Assembly (NCBI GenBank): GCA_963924555.1
Contig: OZ004581.1
Location: 7,913,338-7,977,337 of the forward strand
Direction of reading: 5' to 3'
DNA: 64,000 bases
From: Crambe crambe
Lineage: Eukaryota > Porifera > Demospongiae > Poecilosclerida > Crambeidae
The notes under the pieces were generated by a model that worked only from the letters and a program-made list of their open reading frames with translations, had not been told where the DNA came from and ran no database searches. How positions within the stretch are numbered: the first letter of the stretch is position 1; the number at the start of each line of letters is the position of its first letter. Positions 52,103 to 63,346 of this stretch are shown here, piece by piece. Both the position numbers and the translations under genes were made by a program.

Positions 52103-52191
52103 GCGCATGCGCTGACGATCTTTGCCTAATTTATAATTATTATATTAATTGACGTCGGAAGAAGACTGCCCAAATCCGTTAGCTATAAATA
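52103..52191 (+). promoter_or_regulatory. G13 promoter: NRF-1-type palindrome and TATA-like box
   Basis: TGCGCATGCGCTGACG spans the palindrome 52103-52112, and TATAAATA is at 52184-52191, 52 bp before the ATG at 52243. Same order as in G2 and before 34850. Confidence 0.55.
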
Positions 52192-52242
52192 TATAGCCTG
52201 AACTTGAATAGCAGTAACATTAATTTTTATAACAAGCTAGTA

Positions 52243-52899
52243 ATGGCAAACCTTAATATGCATGATGTTTCTGAGGAGGACCAGGCATTGGTGAAAAATG
52301 ATGGCAATGAATTATTATGTGAGTCTATTGTAGATATAAACTATAAACTGTATGGAAGCTAGCTATATCTATGTCTATGGAGTACCAAGCTAGCTACAGC
52401 TAATATTTTATGACAATCTCAGGATATGTAGCTATTCTAACTAGCCTATACAGCCACCTGAGAATTAGCTATCACATATGTAGCTATGGTGCATGGCAAG
52501 GTGGAGAAACTTTTATATTGAAGGAGTAGCTACAGCTATAGAGCTAGCTAGTTATCTATAGCTACTAGTATTATCCAGTTAGTGTTCAACAGTAACTGTT
52601 AATAAAACGGTAGCTATTTCACAAGTGATTGGGCCATGCATGCACTGTGTGTGATATTAGCTAGCTATGGAGTAATGTATCGTCAAGTAGCAATTTAAAC
52701 CAATTATTCTTCCATATGTACTCCAAAGTGAAAGTATGTAGCTATATGCATGCATATCTAAGGAATACTTTCTGTAAACTGTAAGACAAACTGGTAACAA
52801 TATATTATTCCTTTGATATAAAGTACACACACACACAGTCTCATGTGGCCAGACCTTCCCCCACCCCTCCCCTTCCTTCAAGGTTTGACCACGCGAGAC

Positions 52900-52988
<89 letters not shown>

Positions 52989-54524
52989 CTTAACATTTTA
53001 AAATTTGTAGTGCATGCAGGCCCACCATCTGCTGAGATGCCGCACCTCCAGAATTTACCAGCCTATGTCAGGGTAATAATAATTATAACTGCCTATAAGT
53101 GTAGCTATTATGTATGTATATCTATCAAGGTGATGGGGTCATAGATAATTGGCCCTCACTACAATGTAGCTTTTTCTCTATACTATATATTACAGGTTGC
53201 AAATAATGAACGAATGTCATCACCTAATGATTTTCATATGGACCCTATAAAGCCACGTACTTGGCATTACTTGTCCATCTTCACTTGCATCTGCTGCTGT
53301 TGGCCCCTTGGAATTGCAGCACTGCTCTACAGCAATAAGGTCATACAGGAGAAGTGTGTGTAGCTGCTAATACAGCATGTAGGATACCCCAAAGAGGACA
53401 AAACTCTCAATAAAGAAGGGTAAACATTTGGGGGTAGCTACAGTGGATTTACGCTCCATTCAAATATTCCATATGCTGTACACGGGAAGCGTATCCTTTG
53501 TGCGTGCATACATTTCATATTAAAAACAAGGCCATGTACGGCATACAGAAATTCGAACGGAGCGTAAATCAACCGTAGCAAATTAAGCTTCTTTCTCTGT
53601 TTAGATCGTATAGCTACTCTGGTAGCATGGGTATAAGAGAGAGCATGAAAATTCACTTTCCTATAATTATTTAATAATATTATGTAAAGCAGGTATCTAG
53701 CTAGCTATATCCCACGCTGTGTTTACTGCACACCATTTGTCCCACTACACACACTGTTTTTGTTTTTAGTGTGTGTATTGGGACAATTTAGTGTGCAGTA
53801 TACACTTTCATTTTTACAGTGTGCACTGTACGTCCCATAAGTGAAATACACCATCTTCCCTAGCTCTATAGAATGTGAGTTAGCTACATACATAGCTACA
53901 TAATATTATGATGTCATTGTGTCATGCACCATAATGTTGAGAAAAAGAAATGTAGCCCTACAGCCCTAGCCCCACTTTTTGTCCATTTATGTGCAATATC
54001 AATTTTTTCCTGCCAGCATAAGGCCAGTGTTAATGACATTCATTTTTCTGGTCTGGATTTTTCCTCACAGCCATGCGGGCGGGCGGTAGTTATTATCCAT
54101 TATACCATTATTATCAATGTCAAAATGTCCATTTTCTAGCCATAAAATCATCACAAGTACAGTCTGCAGTATAATTAATGCAATAATGGCTTCTCAAGCG
54201 GTGCCAATTTTCCAATGCGGGCGGTTGACCAGAAACATGAATATCATTAACACTGGCCTAATAGTTACTCTATATAGTACCATGTACATACTGAGCCACT
54301 AAAATTAATGCATGCATACATATACATACATGCAGGTTGATGACAAATGGGAGAATCGAAATTACGAAGGAGCTCGTCGATATTCCATTTATGCCAAAAT
54401 TTTCAACATATTTGGCATAATAGTCGGAGTGTTGCTAGCACTCACTTACACTGGTCTCATCATATACAGCATTATATATGCTGATATTATATATAGGTAC
54501 AGTTACTACAAACATTACAACTGA
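52243..54524 (+). CDS. G13: CD225/dispanin-family protein, short-exon-2 type, ~153 aa
   Basis: Exons: 52243-52318, 53020-53072, 53196-53339, 54336-54524, in phase (25 + 1; 2 + 17; 48; 62 + stop). Exon 1: M-A-N-L-N-M-H-D-V-S-E-E-D-Q-A-L. Exon 2: C-P-P-S-A-E-M-P-H-L-Q-N-L-P. Exon 3: V-A-N-N-E-R-M-S-S-P-N-D-F-H, then C-I-C-C-C-W-P-L-G-I-A-A-L-L-Y-S-N-K. Exon 4: V-D-D-K-W-E-N-R-N-Y-E-G-A-R-R-Y-S-I-Y-A and helix 2 with a Tyr-rich tail (Y-R-Y-S-Y-Y-K-H-Y-N). Intron 1 contains (CA)n at 52902-52985. The mirror gene G2 additionally has the LTR-type element and the MITE, which are absent here. Short promoter as described separately. Confidence 0.85.
52830..52985. repeat. GTCTCATGTGGCCAGACC foldback plus (CA)n
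   Basis: GTCTCATGTGGCCAGACCTT ... AGGTTTGACCACGCGAGACT forms a hairpin, then ~80 bp of CA. Equivalent hairpins flank the (TG)n of G4 and the exon 2 side of G2 (3648-3715). Termini match the 9973-10968 transposon. Confidence 0.75.
53715..53821. mobile_element. MITE of the CACTGTAAAAACGAAAGTG family, copy 4
   Basis: Right end TTTCATTTTTACAGTG intact; left end truncated. Interrupts the region matching 2930 in G2, where the sequence is CTATAGCTAGC, so it was gained in the right arm or lost in the left. Confidence 0.65.
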
Positions 54525-54743
54525 CTCAACTACTCCAGCAATAGATCTTTAGTTGTGTAATAGTAGTGGCCATCATCAGTTATGATCATATAGTTCCTAT
54601 CATTAATGCCCTCCCTCTCTCCCTCTCCACTGATTTTTATTATAGCTATGTAGCTGCTGACTCAAATAATATTATAGTGCTTTAGTAACTGCTATAATCT
54701 TTCAAATTGTTATAATGTTTCAAGTGTAGCTATTGTCTAGCTA

Positions 54744-54863
54744 CACTGTAAAAACGAAAGTGTGTACTGCACACTAAATTGTCCCAATACACACACCAAA
54801 AACAAAAACAGTGTGTGTATTGGGACAAAATGGTGTGCAGTAAACACTTTCGTTTTTACAGTG
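54744..54863. mobile_element. MITE of the CACTGTAAAAACGAAAGTG family, copy 5 (intact, TA-flanked)
   Basis: Perfect ends CACTGTAAAAACGAAAGTGT and inverse, inner arms GTCCCAATACACACAC, TA on both sides (54742-54743, 54864-54865). The mirror position in the left arm (about 2130) has no element. TA target and hairpin structure fit a mariner-type MITE. Confidence 0.82.
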
Positions 54864-55581
54864 TAGCTATAATATAGTTCAGTCCACTGCATGTGTATAC
54901 ATGTACGTAGTAACTATGTAGTAGCTTGCATGACACGTTCATTGTTATCAAGGCAAGGGCCAGGGCTGGATGGCTGAGGGGCTGCAATCCTGGGACCCAG
55001 AAATACAAGACTCTATTGTGAGCATAATAATTATCTTAATCTTAATCCCACATGGCCCAAATCCCAGTTAGCTCATAATATTACGTATTTCTAATAGCTA
55101 ATGTAGACAAATAACTTTGGGAATGGAGGTGGAATTGAAAATAGAGATATCAAAGTTGAAACTTTAGGATCCAAGTGCTTAGTAGCTATAGATACAACTT
55201 GCAGTTTATAATGACTTTCAATGTTTTATTACTACATGGTGCCTTTTCCCAGTGACTGTTACTTTTAGCTGATTCACAGTAATCTCAGTCTAGTTACAAA
55301 TACTGTAAATTAATTCTGTAGCCTATAGCCAGTGCATGCTGTGTTAGCAGAGCTAGTCTCAAGAATCAAACTTTTAATCACAGAATCCACTAGTAATGAT
55401 ACAAGTCACAGTCATGTATAAATGAGAAAGACAAACTTCTAGAATGTTCCAGAATTATGAGTGCATGGCATGACTAATGTGGTTTGATCTGACATAGCAC
55501 GTTTGTACAGTTATAATCCAGATTGATTGCTGATTACTTTCCAACATGCTGGACATATAATAGCCATTACTGCATGATCTC

Positions 55582-56304
55582 CAGAAATGATGACAATGAA
55601 TTATGTGAGTCCATAGTTATAAGCTTACTGCTATAACTATGATATGATTACACTTACGTACGTAGGACGGAGATGGCTGAGTTTCAATTTTTACTTATGC
55701 ACCAGAGATCGTCACATGCATAGACTCATGCATGCATGGCATTATCATGTACATTTAGCTAGTCATGCATGCATGACTATGTATCTAAACTGACGAGAGC
55801 TAAATAGCTATATATAGTCATGCATGCACGGCTATAGCTAAATGTACCTAACAATGCCATGCATGCGCATGAGTTAGCAATGCAAGCCATTCTCTGTCCA
55901 TTAGCTAAATTACGTACATAATACGTAGCTACGTTTTTGTGATGATACATACATGATGGCTATTACTACGTACGTATGCAGGCCCACCATCTTCTACTAC
56001 GACCTCCATAATCCACCTCACACAATTGCTGATGTAGCTATTAAGCTATTAGGGTGACAGGGACATAGATAGAGAGAGGTCCAGATAGCTATACGTATAG
56101 CTAATCATTCCCTCACAAAAATCAGCTTCTTTTTCTCTCTATATAATTTATATAGGTCACAAATAATCAACAAACATCATCACCCAATGATTATCATACG
56201 GAAGCCACATACTTGGCTTTGCTTATCTGTTTTCACCTGTGTCTTCACCTTCCTCTTCTGCTGGTTGTGCTGCCCTTTTGGACTGTTCTACAGCAATAAT
56301 TAAG
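55582..56304 (+). pseudogene. G14: decayed extra copy of a G12-type CD225 gene
   Basis: A truncated exon 1 (55582-55604, only ...R-N-D-D-N-E-L), a damaged exon 2 (55982-56036, C-P-P-S-S-T-T-T-S) and exon 3 (56156-56304). Exon 3 lacks the bases for D-P-I-K and part of F-G-F-L-A and has TTAA inserted near its donor. No exon 4 before the satellite at 57013. It lies outside the right arm and shares its downstream satellite arrangement with G12, so it is a tandem duplicate. Confidence 0.7.
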
Positions 56305-57012
56305 GTCATGCAGTACAGGTAGTTGACAGTGTGTTTGCTTTTATTACTACAACTTCTGAAAAACAGTTATTAGTACGTAGCTATATCAGAGTTATGATCA
56401 TGTGTACCCATTAGCTAAAAACCCTAGTTTCACTTTTACAATTTTTTCCCCAAACTTCAAACCTGATTACACTTCCAAACTTCACACCTGGTTAGCTAGC
56501 TACTTCCAAACTTACCTGATAACTTCCAAACATCATGCAATTTTCTCTCATAACTATACATTAACAAGTCGTCGGTTAGTGACAGATTCTATAAACTAGC
56601 TAGGGCTTCCACACGTGCATGTGGAATGAAGGGGTTGGTAGTAGTGCAGGGGCCACTCCCCCCACATGGCTCAGTGTGGAGACCTATTTCCCAGAGGGAC
56701 AAAGAGGTACACTCTATATAAGTAGAAAAAATATTATAATTGAAAGTACATAATAATTATGTAGGATTACTGTCTGTATGGTGTATAAACATGCATGCAT
56801 GTGAAGTGAAGTTTGGCTGCATATGAATGTGTGGTTTTAGATGCCCACCACTTGGGTCATCCCAACATAGAGGGTCATACAGGTGCTACTCTGCCCTTAA
56901 TAACAATGCGAATAATTATAATAGGTATATCAGCTAATCATGGAATTACGTAATAATTACATTATATATATATACATATTTATTGTGCGAATGGAGCACC
57001 TGAGCTGTATAG

Positions 57013-57245
57013 CTACAGCTCTATCATGTGATAGCTACAGCTCTATCATGTGATAGCTACAGCTCTATCATGTGATATATCTACAGCTCTATCATGTGAT
57101 AGCTACAGCTCTATCATGTGATAGCTACAGCTCTATCATGTGATAGCTACAGCTCTATCATGTGATAGCCACAGTTCTATCATGTGATAGCTACAGCTCT
57201 ATCATGTGATAGCTACAGTTGTTCTATATCATGTGATAGCTATAG
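57013..57245. repeat. CTATCATGTGATAG satellite, ~11 units
   Basis: Unit AGCTACAGCTCTATCATGTG-ATAG (about 22 bp), more homogeneous than the 50899 array. Ends abruptly at TATAGTCTCATGCATGC. Confidence 0.92.
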
Positions 57246-57513
57246 TCTCATGCATGCACTTGATCATCCTTCGCATCATAGCAACTTGGGCCGTACATAT
57301 ACTTATGTACATCATATAGCTATGAGGCTACATATTATGTACATAGAGAAAAATGGGTCCTCTCACATAGCTATATATTATGATGCAAAAAATATATAAT
57401 GTGACACAAAGCTATAGCTAGAACTATTAATTACAGAGGTATAAAATTGACTGCTAAATGTGTAGCTGGCAGATATGCAGAACAGAGATTCACCCCTTCA
57501 CATCCTAACCCTT

Positions 57514-60051
57514 ATGGCAAACCTTAATATGTATTATTTGACTGAGAAGGACACACTGATAGACAGTGAAGGCAATGAATTATGTGAGTCCATTATTAAG
57601 TAGCTAAAGGACACCCCAAAAGAAGACAGGACAATCTATACAAAATGCATTTGTATTATACTGTGCTTTAATGATGGAGACTATAGCTAATACTCAAACT
57701 GATACATCTATCACTATAAGCCAGGCCAAGCTAGTTCAATAAGTTTTCAGTGCAAGTTAATTCTTTTTCTAGCTAAGGGTTTTTACTGCTATAGCTATGT
57801 GAAGATATTTTCAGTGTGGAAATTTCTAATGTGGAGGATGAAGTGCAGAGTTTTCAGTGCAAAGATTCTGTGTGGAAATTGCTTCCATAATAATGAGATG
57901 ATCCTCTTCATGTTCTAATTTTATTTTTTTTCAACTCTATACGTAGTTCCTCCACCCTACACTGAACGAGATCCCAGTACTGAGTCTTCTAAGGATGAGG
58001 TTAATATTGCAGCCCCAGAGGCAGTGAGTCCTTTTCCCAAGCCATCAGAGATACACCTCCAGTATCAGCCTCTGGCTGCCCCACAACAGACTGATACAGT
58101 ACGTGTGTTATACTTTGTTATTCTATAAGTATTAGTATAGAAAAAAATTTATTGGGTGAAACTAGTACTCCCTCCCGTGAAAAGATTTTGGTGGTGGTGG
58201 AGGAAAATGATTTGTGCTATGCGTAGCTACATTCAGGTATATATATGGTAATTTGAGAGGCTCAGAAAGATTGTTTAATTGACCATCTGATTGTTTATCT
58301 GTTTGTTTGTTTGTTTAATGACCACAGTTATAGCTACGTTCATTTGTTTTCCCCTGCAGGTTGTGGCTACTCAGGCATCATCATTATGCAGTAGTAACAG
58401 GACCTACGTCAACCCTGTAAAACCAGATAATTATCGTTCTTTATCTTGCTGGACCTGCTTATTCTGCTGTTGGGGCTTTGGATTCATAGCTGTTCTCTAT
58501 AGCGACAAGGTACTTAGCTATCTGTGTGTTTAAGAAAGGTAGTTTATAAGCCATAATAATTAAGCCTTTCAAACTTTGATTGTTAATTGATAATTATTTC
58601 CAGTGTATATCCTTCAAGTTGGTAGCAGCTACCAATATTACCAAACATGTAGCTAGTGAGTGAGGAAATATGCTGTTTATACATAAAAGGCGGCATGAGT
58701 TTAGCTAATATTCTGTCACTCAGCTATGCATGAGCGTTATAGCTATAAGGGAAAAAGCATTTCGTGAAATGAAAAAAAGATGTAGGGATGACCACTGCTG
58801 AAAAAAAGTAAGGAAACAAGAAGGATGGAAATGGGATCAATCTTTGTTCTGTATATCCAGCCAACAATCCCTACATATACGTACATTACTACACTATAAT
58901 CTGAAGTTACCCGACGTATATGTAGGGATTGTTGGCTGGATATACAGAACAAAGATTGATCCCATTTCCATCCTTCTTGTTTCCTTACTTTTTTTGAGCA
59001 GTGGTCATCCCTACATTTTTTTTTCATTTCACGAAATGCTTTTTCCCTTACTTGTTCCTGGTCTTTTTTCCTCTCTTTTATGGTTTTAGCTATGATTAGA
59101 GTTCATTCTTCTATGTGTATGCAGGGACAGATGAAAGAAGTTCTCCAATAGTTCTCCGATAGCATGCCAGCCCAATCATTATCGAGTCAAGGTATTGTGT
59201 TGTTGAGCCATACTTGGAGGTCGAAGATGCTGAAATAGAGTCTACCGTGGTGAATCTAAATCCCCGAATCGATACAGTAGTCTATCATCCAGAGCTAGAG
59301 CTAGCTAGCTGCTGAGTAATATTATGATTTCGAATAATTGGATATTCAAATACATGCGCATGCGTATTATAGAAAAGATGGCATCCTAATTGAATTAGTC
59401 GAGTGTTGTGCTCCGTAGTGTCTCCTTTTTCATCGACTCTTTCGAGGATCAACGAGTAGAAAAGATCGTAGTTCGTAGAATTTGGAGTGGATTTGTCCAG
59501 AAATCATGGCTGTAGCTTGAGTGGTTCGAGAGATAATGGTTGTCTAAGAATAATAATAATAATAATAATAGAGAAGAAGAAGAATATAGCGATTTACCTG
59601 TTTCTGAAACGGTAAGCTCCCTGGTCCTGAAACTTGGTCTGCACATTGTAGTAGGCTCTAGTAGGCTGGATAATCATTCACAGTAGCTTTTGTTAGGTCT
59701 AAGTGGGGGAACTAGAATTTCACTTTAGTATTACTCTATAGGCAGTGCGCGCGGCCGTCCGAGTCATCCCTACATAGAGAGTGCTACTGCACTCTCTGAT
59801 AATATAATAATGTAGTTATATATAAGATGATCATGCCTGCTATGATTTTTCAGGTGGACAAGATGTGGACCATGCGAGAATATGAAGAAGCACATCGTAG
59901 CTCAAGATACGCTCGCAACTGGAGCATAGCTGGTTGTATTGTTGGAGATTTCATAAATCTTGTGCTTCTGGCCATCTTTTTGGGGCTCTTCTTTGGACTG
60001 TACTATATCCCTCACCTCCAATCACAACAGTTAATCCGTTATAACCATTAG
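57514..60051 (+). CDS. G15: CD225/dispanin-family protein with PPxY motif, ~189 aa
   Basis: Exons: 57514-57583, 57947-58098, 58360-58509, 59854-60051, in phase (23 + 1; 2 + 50; 50; 65 + stop). Exon 1: M-A-N-L-N-M-Y-Y-L-T-E-K-D. Exon 2: F-P-P-P-Y-T-E-R-D (PPxY), A-P-E-A-V-S-P-F-P-K, L-Q-Y-Q-P-L-A. Exon 3: V-V-A-T-Q-A-S-S-L, W-T-C-L-F-C-C-W-G-F-G-F-I-A-V-L-Y-S-D-K. Exon 4: V-D-K-M-W-T-M-R-E-Y-E-E-A-H-R-S-S-R-Y-A, helix 2, tail L-Q-S-Q-Q-L-I. Exons 1-2 resemble G9, exon 3 resembles G6/G8 and exon 4 resembles G1/G6, so the gene looks like a mosaic of two subfamilies. Intron 3 contains the foldback element 58746-59051. Confidence 0.82.
58746..59051. mobile_element. Foldback element (TAAGGGAAAAAGCATTT ends), 306 bp
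   Basis: Arms of ~130 bp, nearly perfect inverted copies, with GTAGGGATGACC, GGATGGAAATGGGATC and CCAGCCAACAATCCCTAC, around a 40-bp loop. Open frames on both strands simply mirror each other. Intron 3 of G15. Confidence 0.88.
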
Positions 60052-60309
60052 CTAACACTATTAGCTACACATGCATAGTCCGACTGTACAACCTTTTTAC
60101 ATTAGCTAACTGAAGTGATATAAAATTCACTTCATATGACTGTAGTTATACGTGTTTATATAATTAATTGCTTTTAATTCAACAAGCAAACAAGTGAGCA
60201 GCGAGCAAGCCCACGTATGCATTAGTACGTATGCACCCTGCCATGCTCCAAAAAATGACCTCCAAAAGTGGACAACCTCTCTACAAAGGATAAAAAGCTG
60301 GCCAGGTCC

Positions 60310-60520
60310 CATCCCCTATATCCTTAACCCTTAATTAGCTCTATCCTTAGCCTTTAGCTATATAGCCCTATCCTTAACCCTTAACTAGCTCTATCCTTAA
60401 CCCTTAACTAGCTCTATCCTTAACCCTTAACTAGCTCTATCCTTAACCCTTAACTAGCTCTATCCTTAACCCTTAACTAGCTCTATCCTTAACCCTTAAT
60501 TAGCTCTATCCTTAACCTTT
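60310..60520. repeat. Minisatellite, ~7 units of 23 bp (CTCTATCCTTAACCCTTAACTAG)
   Basis: Units CTCTATCCTTAACCC-TTAACTAG, most regular from 60371 to 60510. The CTTAACCC core is reminiscent of telomere-like repeats but is not a pure TTAGGG-type array. Confidence 0.85.
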
Positions 60521-60808
60521 CAAGCAAATATCATCATGACATCAAGTGGTATATTGATCATGCCATAGCAACCTGGGACACGCATACATTATAATGTACA
60601 TGTGCATCAATCTAATTACATATTATTTGCCATACAGTATGTAATTATGAGTAAGCTATAGTATAGTTTCCCCTTGCATGTGCATGACATATAGCTAATA
60701 GATAGCTTATTTTAACTGAAGAGTAGTTAATACTATAATACGTACATTCATGGTTATAGCTTTTGATACAGTTTCCTGGTAGATAACATTCACCCAGCTA
60801 TAGTAACT

Positions 60809-60884
60809 ATGGCAAACCCTATATACAAGTCTCTGAGAAGACAGAACTGATGGGAAATGACAGCAATGAGCAGGAAGAATTATG
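60809..60884 (+). pseudogene. Broken start exon related to G16 exon 1
   Basis: ATGGCAAACCCTATATACAA then GTCTCTGAGAAGACAGAACT-GATGGG: two extra bases relative to G16 exon 1 shift the frame into TGA after 13 codons. The 3' part (G-N-D-S-N-E-Q-E-E) and the donor (GTAAGA) are kept. No exon 2 follows before G16. Confidence 0.6.
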
Positions 60885-62943
60885 TAAGAAATTTATTAAT
60901 AAGTGGACCCATGGGCCCCATGCATAGTATATAGAAATCAGATACCATTAAGTTCTTCATACGTGTAGCTCTTTGTTCTGCATATCCAGCCGACAATCCC
61001 TACAATCCACAGTGCAATTAGCTAGCATAGCTACATAGCTATATCTCTGTACGTATCACATGATAGTCCAGGTAGAAATTAAGCCCATCGCCATGCATTT
61101 TAGCTATCATTGTTAATTCTTTAGATTCAATGTGTCCTAAACTTTTGTCATTGCTCATGTGGCTGTAACTTTATCTCCAACCATTAGCTCTAATTGCTAT
61201 GTCTTAATTTCCCTCACATATTTAACAACAATTCAGCTATGTGTACGTAGCTACATACATTGAAACCAATAGCTAGCTACCGTACTGGTTCATTTCGATA
61301 TGCACTGCTGGTGCTGTTGCATACGTGCAGCCCCTTTGAGTGATGCAGCTGCTCCTCTTACTTTAGCTATACGTAGCTATAGTTACCATGATAAACTACA
61401 TCAATGTTTATTGCTTCTCTTGATCCATAGATGCACTTTCAATAATAACTCTATTTCAATACCATGCAACCATGCACCATCCACATGCAGCTATAATAGT
61501 TTATAGCTATAACACATTATTATGATAGCAACAGTTACAGGTCTAGTTTGCGCTATAACTATAATAACAAGTGAGCACAAAAAATTTCTTCAAAATAAAT
61601 AGGTTAAGTAGGGATAGCCTAAAATCTAGCTGGCTATATAATGTACTGCAGCCTAGCTCATATGAAAACAATCCCTACTTTTACAACTGCCGTAGCTACC
61701 TATAGGTAGTGGATTGAAATGGAGTTATGCATAATTCTATACAAGTAAGGGAAAGTGAAATGAAAAAAAAAAATGTAGAGATGACCATTGCTTGAAAAAG
61801 TAAGGGTAGGAGTGAAGGATGGAAATGGGCATAGGAATTTAAAAGTCCCATGGCTTCTACGTAATGACCTCAGAGGAGGAGTTTCCTGGACTGAACCAAA
61901 AATCAGTTGTGGTCTCCAGCCAGTGGGACTTTGGTGCCCACACCATGCACTTGCTGAGAAGAGATAGTCAAGTCCTCCTCCTGCGAGTTCCTAAGGTTTC
62001 CAGCACTGCCTGCTTAGCGCAGGCTTATGTGACCACTCAGCAACAGCTATAAAATGATTTGCATTCGATTTGCATTGGTGTGTGTGTATACGTGACACAC
62101 ACCACCAAACACAAACTTTGGGAATGACTGCTGAATACATTAACAGTTATAGATACAAGAAAGTATATATTATACACAGATGCTCTATTGCACTTGCATG
62201 TCAGGGGCACCCTTGAAATTGGTAGTCTTCCACCATACATCAGGGGAAAAATATATATGTAATTTCACCCATGTAAGAGTAACACTGAGTAACAGAGAAA
62301 TCTTACACAGAAAGGAGAGGTATTTAATGCAACAATACTATATTAGTTATACTATAGTTAGGTGCACTAAGCTAGTGGCTATATAGCTACATTTAACATG
62401 ACATGCACTTTCATTGTTATATAGCTATCAGGGTCAATCAGAGTTGAATCCATGCAGCTAGGGATGCATGGGACGATTGAGGGGGTTGCAATCCCCATCC
62501 CCTCCTTGTCCCATGCCCAGGCAGCTACATAGCTGTGCATGTTACAGTTAATTGTAATGCTCCAGTTAGATATCCTTAAACTTCCAAGCATCATGACATT
62601 GAACTTTGTCATGGAATTCCAATCATCTTATCATAGCAACCTGGAATATACATACACATGCATATGTGCATCAACCTAATTCCATTATAGCATTATCAGA
62701 TCATAATAAACTTCCCCTTGCATGGGTTCCACATGTGCATGATACATTCTACATACATATAACTAGCTATTATAGCTATAGCTCTTTTACTAAAATCTTC
62801 TATGGCTACAGTTTCCTGATGATATAGGTATAGTTAGTATTCACCCTGCTAGCTATAATCTCGCCACAGGCTCACATATTATAAATATTACAAGTGGTAT
62901 AGCAATAGTGAATCCTATAGCTATAGCTAGCTCAAGAGTAGCC

Positions 62944-63346
62944 ATGGCAAAACTTATACGAGTCTCCGAGAAGACAGAACTGATGGGAAATGACAGCAAT
63001 GAGCAGGAAGAATCATGTAAGAAATTTAAGTATACGTAGATCTATGTTATTTACAGAAATCAGATACCTAGCTAAATGCATTCACTTCTTTATAGCTACT
63101 TTTTCAACATGGCTCAAGCTAATTTTGGTCTGGAGATAAAGTTATAGCCAATGAGGATTGTTGTGCATGGAAGTTGAAAATTGATTGACACAGCTAATAG
63201 ATATACGTAATAGCTAGCTATAGCCAAATTTATTGCATCCTTATTACTATTCCAACTCGGCAATACATTTAGGCTCTGCACCATCAGTTGTTGAGATGCA
63301 CCAGTCTCCACCCCTGCACACACACACTGCTGATTCTTCTGTCAGG
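62944..63346 (+). CDS. G16: CD225-cluster gene, exons 1-2 only, continues beyond window
   Basis: Exon 1, 62944-63016 (24 codons + 1): M-A-K-L-I-R-V-S-E-K-T-E-L-M-G-N-D. Exon 2, 63273-63346 (2 + 24 codons): C-S-A-P-S-V-V-E-M-H-Q-S-P-P, ending ...S-S-V-R with a GTGAGG donor. Lengths, phases and the C-x-x-P-S-x-x-E-M pattern match the short exon 2 of G2/G11/G13. No exon 3 is visible by 64000, so the diagnostic CD225 core is not seen and identity rests on exon structure. AT-rich DNA fills 63347-64000. Confidence 0.6.

Larger units (their letters stand above)
60052..62943. other. Intergenic stretch between G15 and G16
   Basis: Holds the CTTAACCC minisatellite, a broken start exon at 60809-60884, a half foldback element at 61570-61820 and upstream-block copy 5 at 61833-62045. 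Nothing else is recognised. Confidence 0.55.

Noticed and set aside
50899-57245. CRISPR-like array (short palindromic repeats)
   Set aside because: Repeats are directly adjacent with no unique spacers, and the setting is eukaryotic; it is a satellite.
58743-59089. Two ~90-aa frames with matching text on opposite strands
   Set aside because: They overlap a near-perfect inverted repeat, so each is the mirror of the other; a foldback element is the better explanation.
60310-60520. Interstitial telomere
   Set aside because: The unit is 23 bp with only one CTTAACCC-like core; it is a minisatellite, not a TTAGGG-type run.
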